A DNA stretch of 30,659 bases from an uncultured Bacteroides sp. (GTDB lineage: Bacteria; Bacteroidota; Bacteroidia; Bacteroidales; Bacteroidaceae): NCBI GenBank assembly GCA_934716785.1, contig CAKUYM010000016.1:1-30659 (forward strand), in the 5' to 3' direction. The notes below the pieces were generated by a model. That model saw nothing but the letters and a program-made list of their open reading frames with translations, did no database searches and had not been told where the DNA came from. Positions 19,401 to 28,249 of this stretch are shown piece after piece; position 1 is the stretch's first letter; each line of letters begins with the position of its first letter. The position numbers and the translations under genes were made by a program.

Positions 19401-20692
19401 ATCGCGTCGGGTGTTTTTACAGATTGATGGTTCAGATAGTCTATTTTATATTCATCAGGGAAATAAAGTGTCCGTTCTTCTTCCAACGCCTGATGCCCTA
19501 ACAAACAAAGCATACTTGCATAATATCCTTCTTCCGCTATTCTTTCCGGTTGTTTCTGTGTGATGACAGCCTCCACAAAAGCTTCCAACAGCAATGATGT
19601 ACCGTCACTCTTGGGACGTTCTCCGGTAATGAATTCTCCTTTATTCTCATTAGCCGTTTCCGGAGCCCAACTTGTTCCGGCAAATGGCAAAGAGTCGAAC
19701 ACTTTGTTTTCCCAGTCATTGACCATTTGCAGGAAAGCCGGTGCAGGAGCTACATTCTCAAAGTAGTATTTCCCCTTTTCCGGTTCTACCGTGCCGAGAT
19801 TGCCCATGATCTGCTCTTCCAGTCCATAGAATTTGTTGGAGATGACAGAATCAAACGTCATCTTCACTCCATCATCAAATACATACACACAACTCACATT
19901 GTCATACACTTCTCTACCATCTTTCCAATAAGTAATGGCACCATGCCCCATCACCTTCTCTGGGATTTTGCGCAAAGCCCAACTTCCTATCTGAAGCTGG
20001 TGGCAAGCAAGCTCCGTCATCAGCCCTTTCGAGAATTCCTTGTAAAGGCGCCAGTTTATCAACCGTTCCAAATTGGGTGAAGGCACGGGACGTCTCCAGT
20101 CACCATTCCGGTTCCAGAAAGTACGGATGGCATTTATCTCACCGAAAGTGCCAGCATGAATCATCTCCATTGCCTTGATGTAACGAGGATCGAACAAACG
20201 TTGCTGTCCTGTGAAGAATATCTTTCCCGTACTACGGTGCTTCTGATATATACGATAGCACTCTTCCATCGTGAAACCTATCGTTTTTTCACAAAACACA
20301 TGCTTTCCCGCATCAAAAGCATCCAACACTATTTTGCAATGCGAACTGAGAGGGGTCGCTACGAGCACGGCATCTATCGACTTATCTTCCAGCACTTCCC
20401 GATAGTCGCCATACACTTTGGCATTAGGGGCAAGCGCCAGCGCTTTTTCGATAGACGGTTTATAAATGTCACATAATGCAACAATATCGACTTTAGGGTT
20501 TTTAGTAAGGAATCCCATCAAAAACTGTCCCCGGGAACCGGGTCCGATAATTGCCAGACGGCATTTTTCATTTGAGGTACTCGTCACCTCCGAAAAAGCA
20601 GATAGCCAAGGGCTTGCTGCAAGAAGAGTGCCAGCCCCGGCTATACCCAAATTCTTTAAAAAATCCCGCCTACTAATAGGGGTATGTTTCAT
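19397..20692 (-). CDS. Second Tat-exported Gfo/Idh/MocA oxidoreductase (EKT variant)
   Basis: This is a 431-residue protein with a twin-arginine signal (SRRDFLKNLG) and hydrophobic core, and a Rossmann motif GPGSRG (about 50-55). The catalytic loop reads CEKTIGF instead of the usual EKP; Lys136 is kept. The second domain has ACHQLQIGSW, where the common HxxD motif appears as HxxQ (His231, Gln234). It clearly differs from the 472-residue oxidoreductase downstream, so the pair may act on different sugars or positions, or in opposite directions (oxidising before cleavage, reducing after). It starts 32 nt after the GH43 gene, and its stop overlaps the small membrane protein ATG. NAD-linked redox chemistry on sugars is well supported; the exact reaction is not. 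Confidence 0.9.
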   Translation of the reverse strand: MKHTPISRRDFLKNLGIAGAGTLLAASPWLSAFSEVTSTSNEKCRLAIIGPGSRGQFLMGFLTKNPKVDIVALCDIYKPSIEKALALAPNAKVYGDYREVLEDKSIDAVLVATPLSSHCKIVLDAFDAGKHVFCEKTIGFTMEECYRIYQKHRSTGKIFFTGQQRLFDPRYIKAMEMIHAGTFGEINAIRTFWNRNGDWRRPVPSPNLERLINWRLYKEFSKGLMTELACHQLQIGSWALRKIPEKVMGHGAITYWKDGREVYDNVSCVYVFDDGVKMTFDSVISNKFYGLEEQIMGNLGTVEPEKGKYYFENVAPAPAFLQMVNDWENKVFDSLPFAGTSWAPETANENKGEFITGERPKSDGTSLLLEAFVEAVITQKQPERIAEEGYYASMLCLLGHQALEEERTLYFPDEYKIDYLNHQSVKTPDAI

Positions 20693-20724
20693 GCTATATG
20701 GTATTTTAATAAGATTATAATCAA

Positions 20725-21732
20725 TCAGTTTTTAAAGACAGGTGCTTTTTGTGTCCCGTAAGAAGGAGAACCTCCCTCTACATAGGGCCATCCTTCTTTA
20801 TCCCACTTAATCTGATCCAGCAACAGGACGCGCCCGTTCTCCGGAGTAGATTTTGAGAATCCATGATACAAAAGCCAGTCTTGTCCGGCATCATCCCGAA
20901 CGATTTGTGAACCATGTCCGTTGCCCACAAAATGCCCATTCGCACCTATCACCAAAGAATAGCCATTCTTCAACATCGGTTTGCCGGTCTTGTCTTTATA
21001 CGGACCCCATACCTTTTTAGACCGTCCAACAACAACCTTATATGTACTTCTCACCCCTTCACAACAGCTTCCCACAGAGGCGAACATATAATAATATCCG
21101 TCATGCTTATGAATATAGACAGCCTCAAAAGCAGTCCCTGCTATTCTCTTTTTTTTCGCTCCCGGCATCAATGACAAGCCATCCGCCGTCAACTCAATGA
21201 CATATATCCCCCGAAAGCTGCCCCATACCAAGTAGTTCCGTCCCTTATATGGCAAGTAACTGGGATCGATTGAATTCTGCACACCAATCTCATTACTCCG
21301 GAACATCTTACCATGATCTGTAAAAGGGCCTTGCGGAGAATCGGCAGTAGCCACTCCAATGCCGCACGTTTGTTCTCCTCCCCACACCGACATCGCATAA
21401 TAAAGTACATATTTACCATTAATATAATTAATGTCGGGTGCCCAAATTCCGGCTTTAGGTTCAAACTTAGGACGGGTCTTATTTGTGAATGCCGTATTAC
21501 AATACGTCCATTCCACCAAATCTTTCGACTTCATTATCGGAACGTTTCTGGTAGATTCAGTAGCATACACATAAAAATAGCCATCCGCAGCCTTAATCAC
21601 CGTAGGATCGGGCATGGCAATATCTACAACGGGATTCTTATAACTCACTGTGGATTTTGTCTGCGCTTTCCCCTGCGAAATCCAAGGACCTATCATGAAA
21701 ACGAGAACAAACAAATTTACAAACTTTCTCAT
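20725..21732 (-). CDS. Secreted GH43 enzyme (arabinanase-like)
   Basis: This is a 335-residue single-domain GH43 protein from the ATG at 21732, with a signal peptide ending near GKAQ. The catalytic residues are visible: Asp42 in MPDPTVI (base), Asp156 in SIDPSYL (modulator) and Glu203 in AFEAVYI (acid), with His273 in GNGHGS. The FASVGSCCEG...YKVVVGRS block matches the arabinanase-type GH43 pattern and closely resembles the lipoprotein GH43 at the left of the window, so the two are probably paralogs of one subfamily, one surface-anchored and one periplasmic. It is the first enzyme gene after the HTCS, 57 nt downstream, and precedes the oxidoreductases by 32 nt. Arabinose-specific activity is the best guess, not shown. 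Confidence 0.92.
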   Translation of the reverse strand: MRKFVNLFVLVFMIGPWISQGKAQTKSTVSYKNPVVDIAMPDPTVIKAADGYFYVYATESTRNVPIMKSKDLVEWTYCNTAFTNKTRPKFEPKAGIWAPDINYINGKYVLYYAMSVWGGEQTCGIGVATADSPQGPFTDHGKMFRSNEIGVQNSIDPSYLPYKGRNYLVWGSFRGIYVIELTADGLSLMPGAKKKRIAGTAFEAVYIHKHDGYYYMFASVGSCCEGVRSTYKVVVGRSKKVWGPYKDKTGKPMLKNGYSLVIGANGHFVGNGHGSQIVRDDAGQDWLLYHGFSKSTPENGRVLLLDQIKWDKEGWPYVEGGSPSYGTQKAPVFKN

Positions 21733-21789
21733 CAAACCTTTGTTTTTAATAGACTTTTTTTACTTAATATTTAGAGTCATAAATCAATG

Positions 21790-24700
21790 TTAACTTACAA
21801 AATCTTTAGGCAATACTCCAAACTGCTTCTGGAAGCACTTGGCAAAATAAGACGGAGAATTAAATCCTACCATATAGCAAATCTCATTCACCCGATTTTC
21901 TCCCTCTTTCAATAATTGAGCCGCCCTCTTCAAACGCTCCAAGCGAAGATATTCATTCGGGCTCAAATCCAGCACTCCTTTTATCTTTCGGTAGAAATTG
22001 GAACGGCTCATATTCAAGCCATCCGCCATGTCGTCCATGCTAAACTCCGGATTACTGAAATTTGCCTGAATCACGTCATTCAGCCTCTTTATAAAGTCCT
22101 CATCAGCTTTCGTCAAAGCCATCGTATTGGCAGCCACAAAAGGAGACTGTGCAAAGGCCTTACGCAACTTCTCCCTGTTCTGAATAAGATTGGAAGCACA
22201 AGCCTGCAGGTATTCCACAGAGAACGGCTTCTCCAAATAAGCATCGGCCCCCAGTTCCATTCCCTCTATCTTTGACTGGATATTGGTTTTCGCTGTCAAC
22301 AGGATGACAGGGATATGGCTATAATTCAAATTCGACTTAACCGTCTTACACAATTCAAAACCATCCATCACAGGCATCACAACATCGCTGATCACCAGAT
22401 TCACATAATTGCCATCCAGCACCTGCAATGCCTCCGCACCATTGGTAGCAGTCAGCACCGTATACTCTTTCGACAACTGACGCACCACAAAGGCAAGCAT
22501 ATCCGGATTGTCTTCCACGACCAATACTGTAGAACGGTCATCCGCCTTTTCCGTTTCTCCGACAACGATCTCGGTCATCCTGTCTGTTTCAATCTCCTGT
22601 TCCGATGTTAAAGTTATTGTCATATCCTGAACGATCGGCAAGGTCAGACAGAAGACATTGCTTTCTTCCCCTTTTTCCATCACCAGAGTCCCCTGATGCA
22701 ATTCCGCCAATGAACGGGAGAGAGCCAAGCCGATTCCTGTGCCGGTAGTCACCTTTCCATCTTCCTGTTCATTGAAACGAACGAAAGGCTTGAATATTTC
22801 TTCTTTCATTTCATCGGGAATAATCACTCCGTCATTCTCCGTACGAATACAGAATGATTTGTCGTCGTTATCCGCTTCCGGCACCTCCAAAGAGATACGC
22901 ACGTAGCTTCCGGCATACTTCACTCCATTATTCAGCAGGTTACTGATAATTTTTGTAAATGCCTCTCGGTTCACATGCGCATAAAAATCCCTTTCAGGCA
23001 CTTGCAAAGTGAATTCCAATCCTTTCTGTTTGGCAAGGGAAGTAAAACGCACATGAGTTTCTTTCAGCACCTCCGTTATATCGCATTTCGCGAAATTCAA
23101 ACGGAATCCCTGACTTTCCGTTTTACGGAAATCAAGCAACTGGTTAGTCAGGTTCAGCAGCCGTTCCGTATTCTGTTTCATTACATTCAGGTCTTCGCGA
23201 GTTTCCGCATCGACTTGCTTCTTCAGTATTATATTCTCCAGCGGACCTTTAATCAAAGTCAACGGTGTACGTATTTCATGAGCCACATTCGTAAAGAAAT
23301 CAATCTTCGCATGATAGACCTCACGTTCCTTCTCCTGCTCGAATTTCTCCATCTGCCGGCGATGCTTCCGGTTGCTACGCCTTTTGAAATACATAAATAC
23401 ATACAGAGAACAACCTACAATCAGCAAAGCATATACGATATAAGCCCAGATAGAGAGATAGAAAGGTGGAAGAATATGTATTTTCAATGATACCCCCTTT
23501 TCATTCCACACTCCGTCACTATTGGATACTTTCACCCGAAAAGTATAATTGCCATACCGCAGATTGGAATAAGTAACGATAGGACTTTCGCCCAACGTCA
23601 GCCAATCCTCGTCAAAACCATCCAGCCTATACATGACCTTGCTCATTCTCGGAGCCAGGAAATCCAATGCCGCCACACGAAAAGAGAAAGAGTTCTGATT
23701 GGAGTGCAGCAGGAGTTCATCAGAGAAAGTGATGCTCTTCTCCAACGGAGAACCCGGTTCGCCCACATGCACCTCCTTACCAAAAAGCAGAAAGTCTGTA
23801 ATCACGATAGATGACAAGGATTTGTTCTCTGAAAAAGTCTTAGGGTTGAAAGCAACAAATCCATCAATACTTCCTAAATAGATTGTACCATCTTCCGTCT
23901 TAAAACTCGAACGATAATTAAACTGCTCACCCAGCAAACCATTGGAAGTGGTATATACCTTTATGGCACCGGTGGTAGGTTGGAAACAAACCAAACCGTT
24001 ATTGGTTGTCAGCCAGAAAAGCCCCTCCTTATCCTCCACAATCTGATAAACCACATCGTTAGGCAGTCCGTCAGCCGAATCATAGCCGGTAAAGGTTTCC
24101 GTATCCGGATGGAACAAACAGAAACCGCCGCCCTGTGTCGTCAGCCAAACCTGCCGATGAGAATCCTCAAAGATACTGACCACCTTATCGTAAGGAAGAC
24201 TTCCCGGATTATTCTCGTCATGCAGATAATTCTTCCATTTTTTCTCACTCACATTATAACAGTAAGCACCATTTGCATAAGTTGCCAGCCAAAGGTTTCC
24301 ACCTGAATCTTCTTTTATATCATATACAAATCGTCCGTTCAATTCCGGCACCCGGTCAAAATCATCAGACTGCCTGTTGTAACGTAGAAGTCCGAATAAT
24401 GTGCCCAAATAAATATCTCCCGTCGTTGTCCGGCAAATAGAGAAGACACTGTTATCTATCAAAGAACGGGGCGAATCTGTCTTCTGATATGTTTTAACGA
24501 CAGTGCCCGTGCGTGTATCCACCACTTTCACTCCTTTCGAGAAAGTTCCCACCCACAGATAATCGTCAACCATGCACAAACCGTGCACATTTGTAAAAGC
24601 ATTACTTGGTGTGAAGAAAGAGAAAGTCTTGGTCTTAGGGTTAAAACGATTCAATCCGCCATCCTCCGTGCCAATCCACAAAATTCCCTGATTGTCCTGA

Positions 24701-25812
24701 CAGAACTCACGCACACGCTTTCCATGCAGCCCGTCTTCTGTACCTTTCGGATAATATTTTTCAAAATTCGTATAAAAACGGGGATAATAATTCACCCCAC
24801 CGAAATAAGAACCAATCCAAATTCCTCTTTCACGGTCTATGCACAGTGAATAAATAGCGTTATCAGACAAAGAATAAGGGTCATTGATAGAACTCCGTAA
24901 ATGAGTATATTCCCCCTGTCGGAGATTATAAATATAAAGTCCTGATTCGGCACCAATCCACAACTCATTATCCGAAGCGACCAATAATTCACGGCAAAAG
25001 ACAGACTCCCCCGATTCATCTGCCAGAAGTAAATCATGCAGTTTGCCCGAAGTCAAATTCAATTCTTTCACTCCGCCCTTCAAAGAGCCTATATACAAAC
25101 AGTTGTATGCGCCTTTCACAATACTGGTCACCACATCATTCGCATATACCTCCTTGTTGTCCTCCGGAGACAGGTAAGGATGAAGCGTTTTCAAACGGTC
25201 TTTCGAATAAAAAAGCCCGTCTCCATAACAGCCGATCCAAAGAGTTCCGCTATTGTCGAAAGCGAAAGTCTGCACATTGGTAGTAAGAAAAGAGAAGTTT
25301 TTTAGTGTATAGTTTTGAAGCCTTTCTTTTTCCAGTTCATAACAGAAGAGCCCTTGAGATTCTACAGCTATCCAGACACATTCCTGATTATCACCGGATA
25401 TGGCAGTCACTGTATGTTCTATTTTCGTATTTTCCGCGCTCAAGGTCGTGAAATGTTCAAAGAAGTCCTTCTCCGGATAATAGATATAAAGCCCCACATC
25501 CGTTCCTACCCAGATATTTCCTTTCTCGTCCTCATAAAGCGCTGTAATAAAATTGTTGCCGATACTCCGTTGGCTACGACCATCATGCTTGAATTTGCGG
25601 AACGACAAGCCGTCGTATCTATCCAGTCCATCCTTTGTGCCAAACCACATGAAGCCCTGCTTATCCTGCAGAATCGCATTTACCGTATTCTGAGATAATC
25701 CGTTCTGCACATTCAGATTCTTAAAATAATAATGCTCGTTCGCCACTTGTTGTGCGCTACGACTTATCTGACAGCAAATAAAACAGAGCAAAAGTATTAG
25801 TACTTTTTTCAT
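21790..25812 (-). CDS. Hybrid two-component system (HTCS) sensor-regulator of the PUL
   Basis: This is a 1340-residue one-protein two-component system. The order is: signal peptide (1-20); two-component regulator propeller repeats forming two periplasmic propellers (about 30-680, with repeated WIG/WVGT..GL units); Y_Y_Y domain (about 700-782); membrane helix (about 788-809); dimerisation domain with phospho-acceptor His845 in VAHEIRTPLT; ATPase domain with the N box NLLNNGVKYA (about 958-967) and GTGIGLALS; receiver domain with Asp1143 in ISDVVMPVMDG; and AraC-type HTH (about 1240-1340). All key residues are intact. HTCS proteins bind a specific oligosaccharide in the periplasm and activate the local PUL. 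It lies upstream of, and in the same direction as, the enzyme genes, and is likely to control both gene groups. Confidence 0.97.
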   Translation of the reverse strand: MKKVLILLLCFICCQISRSAQQVANEHYYFKNLNVQNGLSQNTVNAILQDKQGFMWFGTKDGLDRYDGLSFRKFKHDGRSQRSIGNNFITALYEDEKGNIWVGTDVGLYIYYPEKDFFEHFTTLSAENTKIEHTVTAISGDNQECVWIAVESQGLFCYELEKERLQNYTLKNFSFLTTNVQTFAFDNSGTLWIGCYGDGLFYSKDRLKTLHPYLSPEDNKEVYANDVVTSIVKGAYNCLYIGSLKGGVKELNLTSGKLHDLLLADESGESVFCRELLVASDNELWIGAESGLYIYNLRQGEYTHLRSSINDPYSLSDNAIYSLCIDRERGIWIGSYFGGVNYYPRFYTNFEKYYPKGTEDGLHGKRVREFCQDNQGILWIGTEDGGLNRFNPKTKTFSFFTPSNAFTNVHGLCMVDDYLWVGTFSKGVKVVDTRTGTVVKTYQKTDSPRSLIDNSVFSICRTTTGDIYLGTLFGLLRYNRQSDDFDRVPELNGRFVYDIKEDSGGNLWLATYANGAYCYNVSEKKWKNYLHDENNPGSLPYDKVVSIFEDSHRQVWLTTQGGGFCLFHPDTETFTGYDSADGLPNDVVYQIVEDKEGLFWLTTNNGLVCFQPTTGAIKVYTTSNGLLGEQFNYRSSFKTEDGTIYLGSIDGFVAFNPKTFSENKSLSSIVITDFLLFGKEVHVGEPGSPLEKSITFSDELLLHSNQNSFSFRVAALDFLAPRMSKVMYRLDGFDEDWLTLGESPIVTYSNLRYGNYTFRVKVSNSDGVWNEKGVSLKIHILPPFYLSIWAYIVYALLIVGCSLYVFMYFKRRSNRKHRRQMEKFEQEKEREVYHAKIDFFTNVAHEIRTPLTLIKGPLENIILKKQVDAETREDLNVMKQNTERLLNLTNQLLDFRKTESQGFRLNFAKCDITEVLKETHVRFTSLAKQKGLEFTLQVPERDFYAHVNREAFTKIISNLLNNGVKYAGSYVRISLEVPEADNDDKSFCIRTENDGVIIPDEMKEEIFKPFVRFNEQEDGKVTTGTGIGLALSRSLAELHQGTLVMEKGEESNVFCLTLPIVQDMTITLTSEQEIETDRMTEIVVGETEKADDRSTVLVVEDNPDMLAFVVRQLSKEYTVLTATNGAEALQVLDGNYVNLVISDVVMPVMDGFELCKTVKSNLNYSHIPVILLTAKTNIQSKIEGMELGADAYLEKPFSVEYLQACASNLIQNREKLRKAFAQSPFVAANTMALTKADEDFIKRLNDVIQANFSNPEFSMDDMADGLNMSRSNFYRKIKGVLDLSPNEYLRLERLKRAAQLLKEGENRVNEICYMVGFNSPSYFAKCFQKQFGVLPKDFVS

Positions 25813-25821
25813 AACAAATAT

Positions 25822-25893
25822 ACGTATTTTCTATCTTCCCGTTTTGAGTTACCAAATGTAGGCAAAATCGCAACGGGAAGATGATAAATACGT
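25822..25893. promoter_or_regulatory. 22-bp inverted repeat between acyl-CoA synthetase and HTCS genes
   Basis: The arms 25822-25843 (begins ACGTATTT, ends CTTCCCGTT) and 25872-25893 match at 19 of 22 positions, with three central mismatches and a 28-nt spacer. In leftward RNA this is a strong stem ending about 9 nt before the HTCS ATG and starting 22 nt after the synthetase stop. It could terminate the synthetase transcript, act as a leader structure, or be an operator. The spacer contains a candidate -7 element, which favours a regulatory site. Confidence 0.65.
25853..25860 (-). promoter_or_regulatory. Candidate -7 element for the HTCS gene
   Basis: On the minus strand this reads TACATTTG, a match to TAnnTTTG. 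It lies in the spacer of the inverted repeat, 41 nt upstream of the HTCS ATG, and would give a leader of roughly 30-35 nt. No clear TTTG at -33 was found. Confidence 0.3.
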
Positions 25894-25915
25894 CTCAATG
25901 AATGAAAGAATCGTC

Positions 25916-27976
25916 CTATTTCTCTATCCTGATGCGGGCATCAACGGCAATCACCGCCTTCTCTGTTGCCAGAAGCGGGTTTATATCCATTTCCTTGATC
26001 TCTGTCGCAAAGCGGAGCAAGGTAGACAGCCGAACGATAATTTCCGCAAACTTATCTTCATTCACTCCTTTTTGTCCACGCGTTCCCTGTATGATTTTAT
26101 AGGCACGTAATGAGTGAATCATCGAATAAGCCTCCTCATAAGAGAGCGGAGCCAGACCGGAAGAGACATCTTTCAACACTTCCACAAAGATGCCCCCCAA
26201 ACCGCAAAGTACTACATGCCCGAACTTCTCCTCATACTTCGCCCCGATGAAAAGCTCCGTACCCCGCAACATCGGTTGCACCATGATTGCCGTCGCATCA
26301 GCAATCTGCATCATACGGTCAAATTCCAAAGCCAAATGCTGTTCGCTCTTGATATTCAGCACCACTCCGCCAACATCCGATTTATGCACAGGGCCGACCA
26401 CCTTTGCCACTACGGGGAATCCGCACCGACGGGCGAAAGCAACAACCTCTTCCTTGTTATCCGAAACAAACTCATCCACAAGCGGAATACCTGCCGCATG
26501 GAGCAAAGCCTGCACATAGTGAGGCGCGATATATCCATCTTCCGGGATAGAATCGATGATGCGGCGGATTCTCGGAACATCAACCCCGAACAATTCGATC
26601 TCCGGAGCCGCCGGCTTGGGAGCATTGACAATACGTGAAAGTGCCGTTCCCAATGTCACTTCATCTGCAAAGTTCACATGCCCTTTTGCCAAGAATGCCG
26701 CGACTTCCGCACCGGCAGTATTAATGGAAGGAAGAATCGGGAAAATCGGTTTCTTGCAAGTCTGCATTTTTTCGTGAAGCACATCATACATTTCAAACAT
26801 GGTGACCAACCCCGGTGTGCCGAAGATAGCCATCATGGCGTCTATATTCTCAAACTTCTCCTCGCAGTAATCAATACAGAGCCGCAGATGCGCAGGCGTT
26901 CCGGTAGCAAGGATGTCAATAGGGTTTCCAACGGCAGCCCCCGGGAATAACTGAGCTTTCAGTTCCTCAGCCAACTCACCTTCGAGTTTCGGCACGTTCA
27001 GTCCGCCTTTGCTCAGCGCGTCTGTCAACATCACTCCCGGTCCGCCGGCATGGGTGATGATAGCGAAATTCTTCCCTTTCAATTCAGGGAGGGTAAACAC
27101 ACAGCCAACGGTAGTCAACTCTTCGCGAGAGAAACAACGCACGATTCCCGCCTTACGGAACAAAGCCTCAACGGCAGAGTCGGAACTGGCAATAGCCCCC
27201 GTATGCGAAGAAGCCGCACGACTTCCGCTCTCCGAACTCCCCGCCTTTATCGCTGCGATCTTGCAGCCTTTCCTTATCAGAGAAGAAGCATGAAACAATA
27301 GCCTGTCCGGGTTCTGGATACTTTCGATATAGAGTAGTTTGATATGAGAGTCTTTCTCCGGATCAAAGTTTTCGTCCATAAACTGCAACACATCCTCCAC
27401 ACCTATCTGCTTGGCATTCCCCACCGACCATACGGAATTGAACTGCAATCCTTTTGTTACGGCACTTTCAAGGATAAACACCGCCGTGGCACCGGAACTG
27501 GATATCAAATCGACACCTTTCGGGTTCAAATTGGGAATCGGTTGGCTGAATACGCTGTGGTGCCATGTGTTCATCAAGCCGATGCAATTGGGACCAATCA
27601 ATGAAGCTCCGTACTTATTGACCGTTTCCAGAATCCGTTCTTCCAGCAATGCTCCTTCATGAGTCTCCTCGCCAAATCCGGCAGAGAGTATGATGAACGC
27701 CCGAGTCTGCTTTGTACCTGCCAACGTCTCTACAATATCGGGACACATCGCAGCAGGCACAGCCAATATCGCCAAATCCGTATCAGGCAAATCTTTCGCA
27801 TCTGCGAAGGCAGGCACTCCCTGCACTTCCTTCTCCTTCGGATTCACTGCCCGCAATTCTCCCTGATAACCTCCGGCTATCAGATTCTTCAGTATTGCAC
27901 CACCCGGCTTATGCACATTATTCGATGCCCCTACTACAACAATGCTTTCAGGACGAAGCAACTGAGTTGTTATCAT
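25916..27976 (-). CDS. ADP-forming acyl-CoA synthetase, fused alpha-beta form
   Basis: This 686-residue protein starts from the ATG at 27976; an ATG at 27994 would add six residues, but the shorter start leaves a better 5' leader after the promoter candidate. The N-terminal part has a CoA-binding Rossmann domain (SIVVVGASNNVHKPG), then ligase domains with the active-site His motif SSHTGAIASS. The C-terminal part is an ATP-grasp domain (FPVVAKVVGPVHKSDVGGV). Such enzymes convert acyl-CoA, ADP and phosphate to acid, CoA and ATP, for example acetate formation by substrate-level phosphorylation. It is cytoplasmic. Its base composition is visibly more GC-rich than the RHS region to the right. It probably is not part of the PUL. 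Confidence 0.93.
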   Translation of the reverse strand: MITTQLLRPESIVVVGASNNVHKPGGAILKNLIAGGYQGELRAVNPKEKEVQGVPAFADAKDLPDTDLAILAVPAAMCPDIVETLAGTKQTRAFIILSAGFGEETHEGALLEERILETVNKYGASLIGPNCIGLMNTWHHSVFSQPIPNLNPKGVDLISSSGATAVFILESAVTKGLQFNSVWSVGNAKQIGVEDVLQFMDENFDPEKDSHIKLLYIESIQNPDRLLFHASSLIRKGCKIAAIKAGSSESGSRAASSHTGAIASSDSAVEALFRKAGIVRCFSREELTTVGCVFTLPELKGKNFAIITHAGGPGVMLTDALSKGGLNVPKLEGELAEELKAQLFPGAAVGNPIDILATGTPAHLRLCIDYCEEKFENIDAMMAIFGTPGLVTMFEMYDVLHEKMQTCKKPIFPILPSINTAGAEVAAFLAKGHVNFADEVTLGTALSRIVNAPKPAAPEIELFGVDVPRIRRIIDSIPEDGYIAPHYVQALLHAAGIPLVDEFVSDNKEEVVAFARRCGFPVVAKVVGPVHKSDVGGVVLNIKSEQHLALEFDRMMQIADATAIMVQPMLRGTELFIGAKYEEKFGHVVLCGLGGIFVEVLKDVSSGLAPLSYEEAYSMIHSLRAYKIIQGTRGQKGVNEDKFAEIIVRLSTLLRFATEIKEMDINPLLATEKAVIAVDARIRIEK

Positions 27977-28006
27977 ATCATGCTTTGTTTTCATTTAATT
28001 CAGGTA

Positions 28007-28014
28007 CAAATATA
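28007..28014 (-). promoter_or_regulatory. Candidate -7 element for the acyl-CoA synthetase gene
   Basis: The minus strand reads TATATTTG, a perfect TAnnTTTG match, 30 nt upstream of the ATG at 27976. With the ATG at 27994 the leader would be only a few bases, which favours the shorter start. A -33 box is not clear. Confidence 0.42.
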
Positions 28015-28157
28015 TTCTTTCTTATGAAAAAAAGAAAGACTTACAGCAAATTGTCAGTATCTTCTTTTGATAATCTCCGGTTACATGACTTCTCACCCTT
28101 TTCTGTTTTCGAAAAACGACCTTTTTATTTGCATTTATGTAAAAACAAATAGAAAGA

Positions 28158-28197
28158 TACCCTAACACAGAATAATTCTCAATTCCATATCAGGGTA
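28158..28197 (-). terminator. Hairpin with U-rich tail after the RHS-lipoprotein genes
   Basis: In minus-strand RNA, UACCCUGA (28197-28190) pairs with UUAGGGUA (28165-28158) over 8 bp including one G-U, with a 24-nt loop. A U-rich stretch (28139-28157) follows. It lies about 50 nt after the lipoprotein stop, fitting a terminator. A second copy of TCAGGGTAA at 28233-28241 could pair with the same 3' arm instead. Confidence 0.5.
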
Positions 28198-28249
28198 ACA
28201 ATCAAATGAGACTATAAAAGAGCCAACCTATGTCAGGGTAAGACACCAG

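Noticed and set aside
25815..25822. TATATTTG on the minus strand just before the HTCS ATG
   Set aside because: It matches a -7 element but lies only 2 nt from the start codon, so transcription would begin inside the gene.
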